Source: PALSA-1316 sp964499365 (GTDB lineage Bacteria > Nitrospirota > Thermodesulfovibrionia > Thermodesulfovibrionales > UBA6898). From it: DNA of 64,000 nucleotides. The stretch spans positions 1 through 64,000 of the forward strand of contig CAZCKU010000004.1 in assembly GCA_964499365.1 (NCBI GenBank), written 5' to 3'. Under the pieces are notes generated by a model. It had not been told where the DNA came from, did not search any database, and worked only from the letters and a program-made list of their open reading frames with translations. A program made the translations under genes and the position numbers. Positions 51,075 through 59,787 of the stretch are shown here, piece by piece. Every line of letters starts with the position of its first letter. Position 1 is the first letter of the stretch.

Positions 51075-53708
51075 ATGAACGGCAGCGAGATACGGAATAC
51101 CTTTCTCAATTACTTCAAAGCCAAGGGGCATGAGATTGTCCAGAGTTCATCCCTCATACCTGGTAATGACCCGACGCTGCTTTTTACCAATGCCGGCATG
51201 GTGCAGTTCAAGTCTGTTTTTCTGGGACAGGAAACGCGTCCCTATCAGCGTGCCGTCACGAGCCAGAAGTGCATGCGGGCGGGGGGGAAGCATAACGACC
51301 TGGAGAATGTCGGCCATACTGCGCGGCACCATACCTTCTTCGAAATGCTCGGCAATTTCTCATTCGGTGATTATTTCAAAAGCGAGGCAATTGAGTTTGC
51401 CTGGGAACTACTGACCGAGGTCTATAAGCTCCCCAAAGAGAAGTTATGGGCGACGGTCTTCGAGGACGATGATGAGGCGGCCGGACTCTGGGTGAAATTG
51501 ACGGGTGTGCCGGCCGAGCGGGTCGTCAGGCTCGGAGCCAAGGACAATTTCTGGCAGATGGGCGATACCGGTCCGTGCGGCCCCTGTTCGGAGATCCTCA
51601 TCGACCAGGGCGCGGAGATCGGTTGCGGGAGACCGGACTGCGCTGTCGGATGCGACTGCGACCGGTATCTTGAAATATGGAACCTGGTCTTTATGCAGTT
51701 TGACCGTGACCAGTCCGGGACACTCACCCGCCTGCCGAAACCGAGCATCGACACCGGGATGGGGCTGGAGAGGCTTGCCTCGGTGCTGCAGGGCAGACAC
51801 AACAATTTCGATACGGACATCTTTGGTCCCATCATTGGTGCGATCACTGAGTATTCGAAGAAGGCCTATCGCGCTGACCGCAAGACCGACATCGCAATGC
51901 GGGTTATTGCGGACCATATGCGGTCGATAACCTTTTTGCTCTCCGAGGGCCTGACGCCCTCAAACGAGGGCCGGGGGTATGTCCTGAGGCGTATCATCAG
52001 GAGGGCCGCCCGCTATGCCAAGTCCCTCGACATCGCCGAACCGGTCCTTTTTAAACTCTGTGCGTCGGTTTCTGAGGCGATGGCAGGTGCGTATCCCGAG
52101 CTTGTCGACGAGAGGCCGCGTGTGGAGAAGATACTGAGGATGGAGGAGGAGCGGTTCATCCGGACGCTTGAGCAGGGGCTGCATTTGCTGAACGAAGTGA
52201 TCGCGCAGGTCAAGGCTGCCCGGAAGGAGTCTATCCCGGGAGAGGAACTCTTCCGGCTTTATGACACCTATGGTTTTCCTCTGGACATAGCCCGTGACGT
52301 GGCCCAGGAAAATGGTCTGACGATCGACGAGCACGGGTTCCACACGGAGATGTCGGCTCAGAGGGTCAAGGCCCGTGCGTCCTGGACAACCGAGGATACC
52401 GCGGTGGCGCAGGTCTATAAGGATCTGATGCAGACGTTCAGGCCGACGGCCTTTGCCGGGTACGATACCCTGAAGACGGATTCAGCGGTGATGGCCATGA
52501 TCAGGAAGGGTCAGCTGGTCGATCTCCTCCGGGAGGGAGAGGAAGGGGAGGTCCTCCTGGATGCAACCCCGTTTTATGCAGAATCCGGCGGCCAGGCAGG
52601 AGACGCCGGATCCCTTTTGCTGGAAGGCGTTGTAGTCGAGGTGACTGATACGAAGAAGCCGATCGAGGGTTATCACCTGCATAAGGTCCGCGTGAGGAGG
52701 GGAGTCCTCAGAACCGGTGTCCAGGTTATAGCGGAGGTAGGGGCTGAACGGCGTACCGCGACGATGCGAAATCATACCGCAACGCACCTGATCCATGCGT
52801 CACTCAGAAATCTGCTGGGAGGGCATATCAAGCAGGCCGGCTCCTTCGTCTCGGCCGAGCGTCTCCGCTTCGATTTCACGCACTTTGACGCCGTTGACCG
52901 GAACACGATCGAGGCGATAGAGGATGAGGTGAATGATGCGGTCCTGAAGAATCTCAGCGTCAACACGACGGTCATGGAGACCAGGGCGGCTATCGAATCA
53001 GGCGTAACCGCCCTGTTCGGAGAAAAATACGGGGATCAGGTGCGTGTCGTTGCGATACCGGAGACGAGTTCTGAACTGTGCGGCGGGACGCATGTGCATG
53101 CTACCGGGGATATCGGACTTTTCAAGATCCTCTCTGAAGGCAGCGTTGCATCGGGCATCCGGAGGATTGAGGCGGTTACCGGGAAGGCCGCATTTCACTA
53201 TTTCAGGGAAGAAGAGGGGGAGCTGAGGCGCATCGCCGAGATCCTCAAGACATCGGAGAAGCCCGCGGAGAGGCTTATGAAGGTCCTGTCGGACATGAAG
53301 GCGATCGAGAAGGAGCTCGAGTCTTTCAAGGGAAAGTCTGCCTCTGAGCAGTCCGGAAAGGTCCTCGAAAAGGCAAGGGATATCAATGGCGTCAGGGTTA
53401 TAGCAGCCAGGGTGGACGGCCTTGACGGCAGGGACCTCCGGACCATGGCCGACAACGTCAGGGACGGACTCGGCTCAGGGATCTTGCTGCTTGCTTCGGT
53501 CAAAGATGATCAGGCGTCGATGGTTGCGATGGTGACCAAAGATCTCATCCCGAAATTCAGTGCCGGGAATCTTCTGAAAAAAATTGCTGAGGAGGCCGGC
53601 GGCAAGGGGGGCGGAAAGCCTGACCTTGCACAGGGCGGCACGAGGGAAATCGGCAGGCTGGACAGTTCACTGGAATTAGTATATGATCTGGTTGCCGGCA
53701 CTCATTAA
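51075..53708 (+). CDS. alaS: Alanyl-tRNA synthetase
   Basis: This enzyme of about 877 aa begins MNGSEIRNTFLNYFKAKGHE, the usual AlaRS N-terminus, followed by SSLIPGNDPTLLFTNAGMVQF and KCMRAGGKHNDLENVG in the class II core. The editing domain has the zinc site RNHTATHLIHASLR and ELCGGTHVHATGDIG. A C-terminal DHHA1 domain with GGGKPDLAQGG closes it. It charges tRNA-Ala and edits mischarged Ser/Gly. I use ATG 51075 because homology starts there; the open frame extends 20 codons upstream without an ATG. Confidence 0.97.
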   Translation: MNGSEIRNTFLNYFKAKGHEIVQSSSLIPGNDPTLLFTNAGMVQFKSVFLGQETRPYQRAVTSQKCMRAGGKHNDLENVGHTARHHTFFEMLGNFSFGDYFKSEAIEFAWELLTEVYKLPKEKLWATVFEDDDEAAGLWVKLTGVPAERVVRLGAKDNFWQMGDTGPCGPCSEILIDQGAEIGCGRPDCAVGCDCDRYLEIWNLVFMQFDRDQSGTLTRLPKPSIDTGMGLERLASVLQGRHNNFDTDIFGPIIGAITEYSKKAYRADRKTDIAMRVIADHMRSITFLLSEGLTPSNEGRGYVLRRIIRRAARYAKSLDIAEPVLFKLCASVSEAMAGAYPELVDERPRVEKILRMEEERFIRTLEQGLHLLNEVIAQVKAARKESIPGEELFRLYDTYGFPLDIARDVAQENGLTIDEHGFHTEMSAQRVKARASWTTEDTAVAQVYKDLMQTFRPTAFAGYDTLKTDSAVMAMIRKGQLVDLLREGEEGEVLLDATPFYAESGGQAGDAGSLLLEGVVVEVTDTKKPIEGYHLHKVRVRRGVLRTGVQVIAEVGAERRTATMRNHTATHLIHASLRNLLGGHIKQAGSFVSAERLRFDFTHFDAVDRNTIEAIEDEVNDAVLKNLSVNTTVMETRAAIESGVTALFGEKYGDQVRVVAIPETSSELCGGTHVHATGDIGLFKILSEGSVASGIRRIEAVTGKAAFHYFREEEGELRRIAEILKTSEKPAERLMKVLSDMKAIEKELESFKGKSASEQSGKVLEKARDINGVRVIAARVDGLDGRDLRTMADNVRDGLGSGILLLASVKDDQASMVAMVTKDLIPKFSAGNLLKKIAEEAGGKGGGKPDLAQGGTREIGRLDSSLELVYDLVAGTH

Positions 53709-53771
53709 GCGCAGATATTTCATGTAAGTCATTCTCTCCCGTGGATGTATCCGGGAAGGCGGAACGTGATG

Positions 53772-53811
53772 AAGGCACTGCATCCCTGCTCTGGGAGACA
53801 GTGCCTTTTTT
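53772..53811 (+). terminator. Rho-independent terminator after alaS
   Basis: AAGGCACTG (53772-53780) and CAGTGCCTT (53799-53807) form a 9-bp stem with a further TCCC/GGGA pairing inside the loop, followed by a six-T tract. Confidence 0.85.
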
Positions 53812-54083
53812 GCATTCCGTATTTTACCGGAGCACTCAGGACAGAATTGTTCGTGACCGTCATTGTATCGAATATCCGTGCTGCATCCTTTCGTATCCCG
53901 AGCAATACCCGCTGCGCGAGCCGAACAGGGAATTGTGCGCAGAAGAAGATTGCAATTTGATATAAATGCGATATCATGTAACGGGGAGATCACGATCAGG
54001 CTGGAAGTCTTCCCTGTCACTGCATTTCGCGTCTGAATATCCTGATGCATTGTTGACTGGTATGCACGATTAAGAGGTTAGAT
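53812..54083. other. Intergenic region before the sensor kinase, no gene seen
   Basis: The gap from alaS to the PAS kinase is 375 bp. Beyond the terminator I see no coding frame with a ribosome-binding site, no tRNA and no clear promoter hexamers. AGAGGTT precedes the kinase ATG at 54084. A promoter must lie here because the terminator isolates the kinase operon. Confidence 0.5.
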
Positions 54084-57000
54084 ATGGAGAATGGAAGAAT
54101 AGTGGTTGCTGCTGACGGCAGCACAGCAGGAGAGCTCACATCCAGCGCACCGATACGGGAGCCGGAGAGGAGTTATCGCGAGCTCGTCGAAAATGCGATG
54201 AGTGTCATTCTGAGGTGGGATACCCGTGGTACAGTGACCTTTATCAACGAATATGGCGCAGGACTGTTCGGCTATCGCAGGGAAGAGCTTGTCGGCAGAA
54301 ATGTCATGGGCACTATTGTTGACGAAACCGAGAACACGGGCAGGGACCTGAGGCTGATGATACAGGAGATCGGTACTGATCCGGAAAAATATCGCGACAA
54401 TGAAAACGAGAACATGACCAGGGACGGCGGACGACTCTGGATGCATTGGAGAAATGCGGCTGTTCTGGATAATCATGGGTGTCTGGTAGAGATTCTGAGT
54501 ATCGGCAACGACATCTCGGGGCGGAAGAAGATGGAGGAGGAACTGCGGAGCGCACGGACCCGCCTGGCGTTTCTGCTGTCCAATGCGCCTGCTGTTATCT
54601 ACACCTGCCGGTACGGCGGAGACTGGGCGGCCACCTTTGTAAGCGACAATCTCAGGGACTATCTGGGATATGAGCCCCGCGAGGTCTATGAGACTGACGG
54701 CTTCTGGATCAACCGGGTGCATCCGGAGGACAGACAGCGGATTCTGGATGGCCTGCGGGCGCTGACCAGCGTTGATGTATATCTGCATGAGTACCGGTTT
54801 TTGCACAAGGACGGTTCGTACCGCTGGATGTACGACAAGATTTCTGTTGTGCGGGACGACAGGGGGGTGCCGGTCGAGTGCGTGGGGTCGTGGATGGATA
54901 TCACCGCAAGCAAGGAGGCTGATGAGATGCTGCACCTGAGCGAGGCGCGGTATCACTCCATTATCGAGGACCAGACAGAGCTAATCTGCCGTTATCTTCC
55001 CAATGGCCGTATCTCCTTTGTCAACGGTGCCTACGCCCGCTACTATGGGAAACTGCCCAAGGACCTCCTCGGCAGAAACTATATACCGCATATTCCGGAG
55101 CCGGACCTTTCCCTCGTTCTCGGCTGGCTCGGCAAGATTACTGCAGACAGTCCGATTGCTCAATTCGAACACCGGGTGATCATGCCTGACGGTGCTGTGC
55201 GCTGGCAGCAATGGACTCACCGGGGAATATATGCTCCGGACGGCAGTCTCATGGAATGCCAGGCAGTTGGCCGCGACATTACCGAACGCCGGAGAACGGA
55301 CGAGGAACTTGAACAATACCGCGTTGGACTTGAGGAAATGGTAGCGCTGCGGACAACGGAGCTTAGAGCGACGGTGGCGAAGCTCATGAAAGAGATCGAG
55401 CACAGGAATGACGCGGAGAAGAAACTCGAGAGAAACAGACTGCTGCTCAATGGCGTTTTTGAGAGCATACAGGATGGGATTGCAGTCCTCGATATCGATC
55501 AGAACATCATAACGACGAACCGTGCAGTCGAAAGTCTCTTCCCGGAGCACGGCTCCCTCGGGTTCAAGAAGAAGACATGCTACGAAGTCTACCGCAATGC
55601 AACCGAGAGATGTGCGGACTGCGCCACTATCCGGGCGATTAAGGAGGAGACTCCTCAGTCAGAGATAATTCCCGTATGCCGCGAGGGTTCCGGCCCGCGC
55701 TGGCTTGAGGCGTTCACCTTTCCCTTTTGGGGTGAGCAGGGTGAACTACGGGGTGTGATCCAGTATCTTCGGGAAATCACGGGACGCAGGATGACAGAAG
55801 AACATCTTCAGGAAAGTGAACAGCGCTTCAGGACTCTCTTTGAAAAAGCGGGTGAAGGCATACTGCAGATGTCGACGGACGGGTGTGTTGTCGCCGTGAA
55901 TGAGGCATTTGCGGAAATGCACGGTTACCGCGTGGAAGAGATGCAGAATATGAAGCTGTCGGATCTTGATCCCCGGTTTGATCCCCTGGAGCCGGACGAG
56001 AGGAAACTGCGTGTCTCTGCGGGGGAGACCGTCCGGTTTGAAGTAGAACATCGGCACCGGTCAGGTCATATGTTTCCGGTTGAAGTACCGGCATGCCTTA
56101 TAACCCTGAAGGGTGAATCCTCTATACTCAGCTTCCACCGCGACATATCTGCTCGCAAACAGGCAGAAAAGGAATTGCTTGAGAAAGATGAGAAGATGAG
56201 TGCCATGCTCGAAAGCTTTGACGGGTTCATCTATATCTGCTCTCCGGACTATCGCATAGAGTTCATGAACGAGAATCTGATGCGGCGGACGGGCAGGAAT
56301 GCGGTAGGTGAGACATGCTATTCCGCACTTCATGAGAGGGAATCAATCTGTCCCTGGTGTGTGAATGACCGGGTATTGAGAGGAGAGACCGTACGGTGGG
56401 AGGTCCAGAGTCCGAAGGACGGACGCTGGTATTATATAGTCAATACCCCAATCCGGCATGCCAACGGCTCTGTGTCGAAACAGGCCATGATTGTGGATAT
56501 CACCGAAAAAGTGCGTCTCGAAAAACATGCACGGATCAATGACCATCTTGCAGTGCTGGGGCAGCTGTCGGCTGGTATTGCGCATGAAATCAATAATCCC
56601 AATACCTTTATCATGTCGAATGCGCAGATTCTTCAGGACATCTGGAGGGACGCGGACCGGGTTTTGGCCGAACACTGGGACCAGCAGGGCGATTTTTTCC
56701 TTGGCGGACTTCCCTTCTCGGAGATGCGGGACCAGGTGGACAGAGTGATTGGGTATGTGATCAAGGGGTCCGAGCGCATCAGCAGTATTGTATCCGGGCT
56801 GAAAGCCTACATCTCGCCGCAAAGAGGTTTTAAGTCCGAACAGCTTGAGGTTAATGAGATCATCCGCAGTGCATGCCTGGTCCTTGACAGCCGCATTGCC
56901 GAAGCTACTGATAACTTCCGCATGAAGCTGGACGAGGAGCTTCCGCACGTGTTGGGGAACAGGCAGGCCCTTGAGCAGGTTGTGACGAACCTCATTACGA

Positions 57001-57344
57001 ACGCTCTACAGGCCCTCAGGGACAAAACCGGGAGTGTTTCCGTCTCCACGCGCGGCGATGCTGAAAAGAGCGAGGTTGTTATTGAAGTAGATGATGGGGG
57101 CATCGGGATGACTCAGGAGGTCCTGCACAACGCAATGAATCCATTTTACACCACAAAACGCGACGGCACGGGCGTAGGATTGGGACTGGCGATAGCGTTA
57201 TCCATCGTCAACAACCATGACGGTTCCCTCTGCTTTGAATCCGAGCCCGGGAGGGGGACCCGAGCAACGGTGAGACTTCCCTATTGCGGGAAACACAGTA
57301 ATTATTCATCCAGGACAGCGGGGGCAGAGCAGCATGAAGAATGA
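54084..57344 (+). CDS. Soluble multi-PAS sensor histidine kinase
   Basis: This 1086-aa kinase has no transmembrane helix. I count six PAS domains (about 25-155, 155-285, 285-420, 450-575, 575-700, 705-820), most closed by a DIT-type motif such as VGRDITERR. Two of them, PAS4 and PAS6, carry a CY...CxxC motif (TCYEVYRNATERCADC; TCYSALHERESICPWC). A dimerisation/phosphorylation helix follows with GQLSAGIAHEINNP (His834), then a HATPase domain with NLITNALQAL, DDGGIGM and GTGVGLGLAIAL. It probably senses a cytoplasmic redox or small-molecule signal and phosphorylates the regulator encoded next, whose gene overlaps by 11 nt. Confidence 0.92.
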   Translation: MENGRIVVAADGSTAGELTSSAPIREPERSYRELVENAMSVILRWDTRGTVTFINEYGAGLFGYRREELVGRNVMGTIVDETENTGRDLRLMIQEIGTDPEKYRDNENENMTRDGGRLWMHWRNAAVLDNHGCLVEILSIGNDISGRKKMEEELRSARTRLAFLLSNAPAVIYTCRYGGDWAATFVSDNLRDYLGYEPREVYETDGFWINRVHPEDRQRILDGLRALTSVDVYLHEYRFLHKDGSYRWMYDKISVVRDDRGVPVECVGSWMDITASKEADEMLHLSEARYHSIIEDQTELICRYLPNGRISFVNGAYARYYGKLPKDLLGRNYIPHIPEPDLSLVLGWLGKITADSPIAQFEHRVIMPDGAVRWQQWTHRGIYAPDGSLMECQAVGRDITERRRTDEELEQYRVGLEEMVALRTTELRATVAKLMKEIEHRNDAEKKLERNRLLLNGVFESIQDGIAVLDIDQNIITTNRAVESLFPEHGSLGFKKKTCYEVYRNATERCADCATIRAIKEETPQSEIIPVCREGSGPRWLEAFTFPFWGEQGELRGVIQYLREITGRRMTEEHLQESEQRFRTLFEKAGEGILQMSTDGCVVAVNEAFAEMHGYRVEEMQNMKLSDLDPRFDPLEPDERKLRVSAGETVRFEVEHRHRSGHMFPVEVPACLITLKGESSILSFHRDISARKQAEKELLEKDEKMSAMLESFDGFIYICSPDYRIEFMNENLMRRTGRNAVGETCYSALHERESICPWCVNDRVLRGETVRWEVQSPKDGRWYYIVNTPIRHANGSVSKQAMIVDITEKVRLEKHARINDHLAVLGQLSAGIAHEINNPNTFIMSNAQILQDIWRDADRVLAEHWDQQGDFFLGGLPFSEMRDQVDRVIGYVIKGSERISSIVSGLKAYISPQRGFKSEQLEVNEIIRSACLVLDSRIAEATDNFRMKLDEELPHVLGNRQALEQVVTNLITNALQALRDKTGSVSVSTRGDAEKSEVVIEVDDGGIGMTQEVLHNAMNPFYTTKRDGTGVGLGLAIALSIVNNHDGSLCFESEPGRGTRATVRLPYCGKHSNYSSRTAGAEQHEE

Positions 57345-58764
57345 ATCACTTCAACATAATTCAGGGGTGCTCCTCGTTGATGATGAGCAGGCCATCCTTG
57401 ATACCTTTAGTCTCATGCTGCGGACAGCGGGTATAGAGCAGGTGCAGACCTGTCAGGACAGCCGTGAGGTTCTCCCTTTTCTTTCCCGGTATGGCGCAGC
57501 GGTTATTGTCCTCGACGTCCTGATGCCCCATATATCAGGGCCCGAACTTCTGCTGAGCATACGGGAAGAATATCCGTATATACCGGTCATCGTCATGACG
57601 TCCTCAAATGATATCGAAACAGCGATCAGCTGCATGAAGAACGGCGCTGCGGATTATCTTCCCAAACCTGTCGAAAAGAACCGTTTTGTTGCTGTCATCA
57701 GGCGAACTCTTGAGATGAAAGAGTTGAGCAGGGAGACCTTTGCTCTCAGACATTCCCTGTTTGACGGTTCGCTGAAATGCCCCGAGGCATTTTCATCCAT
57801 GGTTTCGAGGAGCAGTAAGATGACCGCAATATTCCGGTATGTCGAGGCGATTGCCTGCTCGCAGCAACCCGTCCTGATTTCCGGAGAGACGGGGGTAGGG
57901 AAGGAACTCATGGCAAAGGCGGTTCACGCGATCAGCGGCCGGAAGGGGAATTTCGTTGCGGTCAACAGTGCGGGGCTTGATGATGCCATGTTTTCAGACG
58001 CCCTGTTCGGCCATGAGAAGGGCGCATTTACGCATGCTGAAAAAGCACGCGGGGGACTGATACAGCAGGCGTCCGGGGGAACGCTCTTCCTTGATGAAAT
58101 AGGCGACATGAACGAGGCCTCGCAGGTAAAGCTTCTCAGACTTCTGCAGGAGAAACTGTACTATCCGCTCGGTTCTGACGTACCGAAAAAGAGCGATGCC
58201 CGTGTTGTTGTGGCAACCAATAGGGACCTGCACAGTCTGATGCACGAAGGCGTGTTCAGAAAGGATCTGTATTACCGGCTTTGTTCGCATCAGATACATA
58301 TTCCCCCGCTGAGAGACAGGCCCGAGGATATTCCGCTGCTCACCGAGTATTTTCTGTCTGAGGCTGCAGCAACTATGAACAAGAAGAAACCTACTGCCCC
58401 ACCCGAGCTGGTAACGCTGCTTTCCCTGTATCCCTTTCCGGGGAATATACGCGAGATGCAGGGTATGCTCTATGATGCCGTGGCCCGGCATCAATCAGGG
58501 GTGCTCTCGCTGAAGAGCATCAAGGAGTTTATACGCCAGAATGCCCCGGCGCTTGATCTCAGCGTCCTGCCTCATCCTGATTCTCAGTCCATGCTCTCAT
58601 GTTCCTTCCCCTGCTTTCCGACGATGAAGGAGATAGATGCCTTTTTTGTTCAGAAGGCACTCGAACTGTCGGCGGGCAATATCAGTATGGCAGCGTCACT
58701 CTTGGGTATTACGCGGCAGGCGCTTCATAAAAAGCTGCAAAAAAGAGAGCAGTCCCGAATCTGA
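57334..58764 (+). CDS. NtrC-family sigma-54-dependent response regulator
   Basis: The 476-aa protein has a receiver domain (1-125, phospho-acceptor Asp61 in VLDVLMP). The AAA+ domain (about 160-390) has Walker A GETGVGKE, Walker B GGTLFLDEIGDM and an arginine-finger region RKDLYYRLCSHQIH. A Fis-type helix-turn-helix closes it (NISMAASLLGITRQALHKKL). The loop that contacts sigma-54, normally GAFTGA, reads GAFTHA (230-235). It should be phosphorylated by the overlapping PAS kinase and activate sigma-54 promoters. A strong candidate target lies 190 bp past its stop. Confidence 0.92.
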   Translation: MKNESLQHNSGVLLVDDEQAILDTFSLMLRTAGIEQVQTCQDSREVLPFLSRYGAAVIVLDVLMPHISGPELLLSIREEYPYIPVIVMTSSNDIETAISCMKNGAADYLPKPVEKNRFVAVIRRTLEMKELSRETFALRHSLFDGSLKCPEAFSSMVSRSSKMTAIFRYVEAIACSQQPVLISGETGVGKELMAKAVHAISGRKGNFVAVNSAGLDDAMFSDALFGHEKGAFTHAEKARGGLIQQASGGTLFLDEIGDMNEASQVKLLRLLQEKLYYPLGSDVPKKSDARVVVATNRDLHSLMHEGVFRKDLYYRLCSHQIHIPPLRDRPEDIPLLTEYFLSEAAATMNKKKPTAPPELVTLLSLYPFPGNIREMQGMLYDAVARHQSGVLSLKSIKEFIRQNAPALDLSVLPHPDSQSMLSCSFPCFPTMKEIDAFFVQKALELSAGNISMAASLLGITRQALHKKLQKREQSRI

Positions 58765-58952
58765 TCCGAAACGCCGGCCCGCAGCAGTTGTGGTGCACGC
58801 AGACCCCTGCAAATATCTTTACATATATCCTCGGCATATCCGTCCCATAACCGCCAGTCCTCAGATACCGTAAACTTTTTTTACATCCCTTCAGTTAAGT
58901 GTGACATTGCCAATAACCTGATTTAACAGGACTCTTTGCGACGTCCACCGGG

Positions 58953-58968
58953 TGGCACGCTACCTGCT
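58953..58968 (+). promoter_or_regulatory. Sigma-54 (RpoN) promoter of the chemosensory operon
   Basis: TGGCACGCTACCTGCT matches the sigma-54 consensus TGGCAC-N5-TTGCW at nearly every position. The invariant GG (58954-58955) and GC (58966-58967) are separated by exactly 10 bp. Transcription would start near 58979, 39 nt before the receiver gene. The gap 58765-58952 upstream has no gene and is where enhancer sites for the neighbouring NtrC-type regulator would be expected. Confidence 0.8.
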
Positions 58969-59017
58969 TTGATACTGATGCAGTCTTCGCTATCGATGGA
59001 ATCGGAAAATACAAATC

Positions 59018-59401
59018 ATGACAGATGATCGCGCGAAACATATACTGATTGCGGACGATGAGGCACCGATACGGTTTGCCTTAGGCATGGCACTGCGACG
59101 CGCCGGGTACAGGACGAGCGAGGCAAAGGATGGTGCGGAGGCCTTGGTAAAAATTCTGGCCGACGGCCTTCCGGCAGTCCCCTTTGACCTGATTATTCTC
59201 GACATTCATATGCCCTATCTCACGGGGATCAGAGTGTTTGAGATCCTTATGGAGCAGGGCGTTTCTGTTCCGGTTCTATTCGTGGCAGCCTTTGTGGAGC
59301 AGGGAGAGATCGAAAGTGCGGTGAGGCGGTGCCCCTGCAATCTGCTCCTGAAACCTTTTGGACACGAGCAGATGCTGAGCGTGGTATCAGCCATGATATG
59401 A
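59018..59401 (+). CDS. Single-domain response regulator receiver protein
   Basis: The 127-aa protein is a CheY-like receiver. It keeps the acidic pair DDE (13-15), phospho-acceptor Asp62 in LIILDIHMP and Lys112 in LLLKPFG. The conserved switch Thr/Ser that follows strand 4 is Ala90 (PVLFVAAF). This usually weakens phosphorylation-induced signalling, so it may be a phosphate sink or a constitutive partner. It is the first gene behind the sigma-54 promoter. No output domain is attached. Confidence 0.85.
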   Translation: MTDDRAKHILIADDEAPIRFALGMALRRAGYRTSEAKDGAEALVKILADGLPAVPFDLIILDIHMPYLTGIRVFEILMEQGVSVPVLFVAAFVEQGEIESAVRRCPCNLLLKPFGHEQMLSVVSAMI

Positions 59402-59469
59402 AAACGCAGGGTATAGCGCAGCGGGAGCTGATATCGGCCCTGCGGCGAAAAATGGAGAGGGGGAACATA

Positions 59470-59787
59470 ATGTCAGATGATTTTAATAGAAGGGACGCAC
59501 GGCTGGAGTGCCCCTATTATGAAGAGGGCCAGGTACGGTGGTGCGGGGCGCAAAGTATCGCGTATGTGCCGAGCATAGGGGAAATCGCAAGGAGTTGTGC
59601 CGGTAACTTTGCCGACTGTATTCACCATGACAGGATGAATGCCATCGCCGGCGCCGTTCCGGGCCTGACATATCTGATGCATCAACAGGAGGAAATGAAT
59701 GGGAACGACCTTCGTGAGGGAATGCAGGGAGTTGCACGGCGAGTCGGATGTTACCGTTACTTCAACGATAGAGGGAGGATGCAATGA
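59470..59787 (+). CDS. Small Cys-rich cytoplasmic protein
   Basis: The 105-aa protein has four cysteines spaced C-x10-C-x17-C-x6-C (ECPYYEEGQVRWCGA ... SCAGNFADC), then His-His, a likely zinc or iron-sulfur site. I recall similar small Cys modules beside signalling genes in deltaproteobacteria, but cannot name the family with certainty. ATG 59470 follows GAGAGGGGG by 6 nt. An in-frame ATG at 59398 overlaps the receiver stop and would add 24 residues. Its stop overlaps the chemoreceptor ATG (59784-59787), so the two are coupled. Confidence 0.7.
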   Translation: MSDDFNRRDARLECPYYEEGQVRWCGAQSIAYVPSIGEIARSCAGNFADCIHHDRMNAIAGAVPGLTYLMHQQEEMNGNDLREGMQGVARRVGCYRYFNDRGRMQ

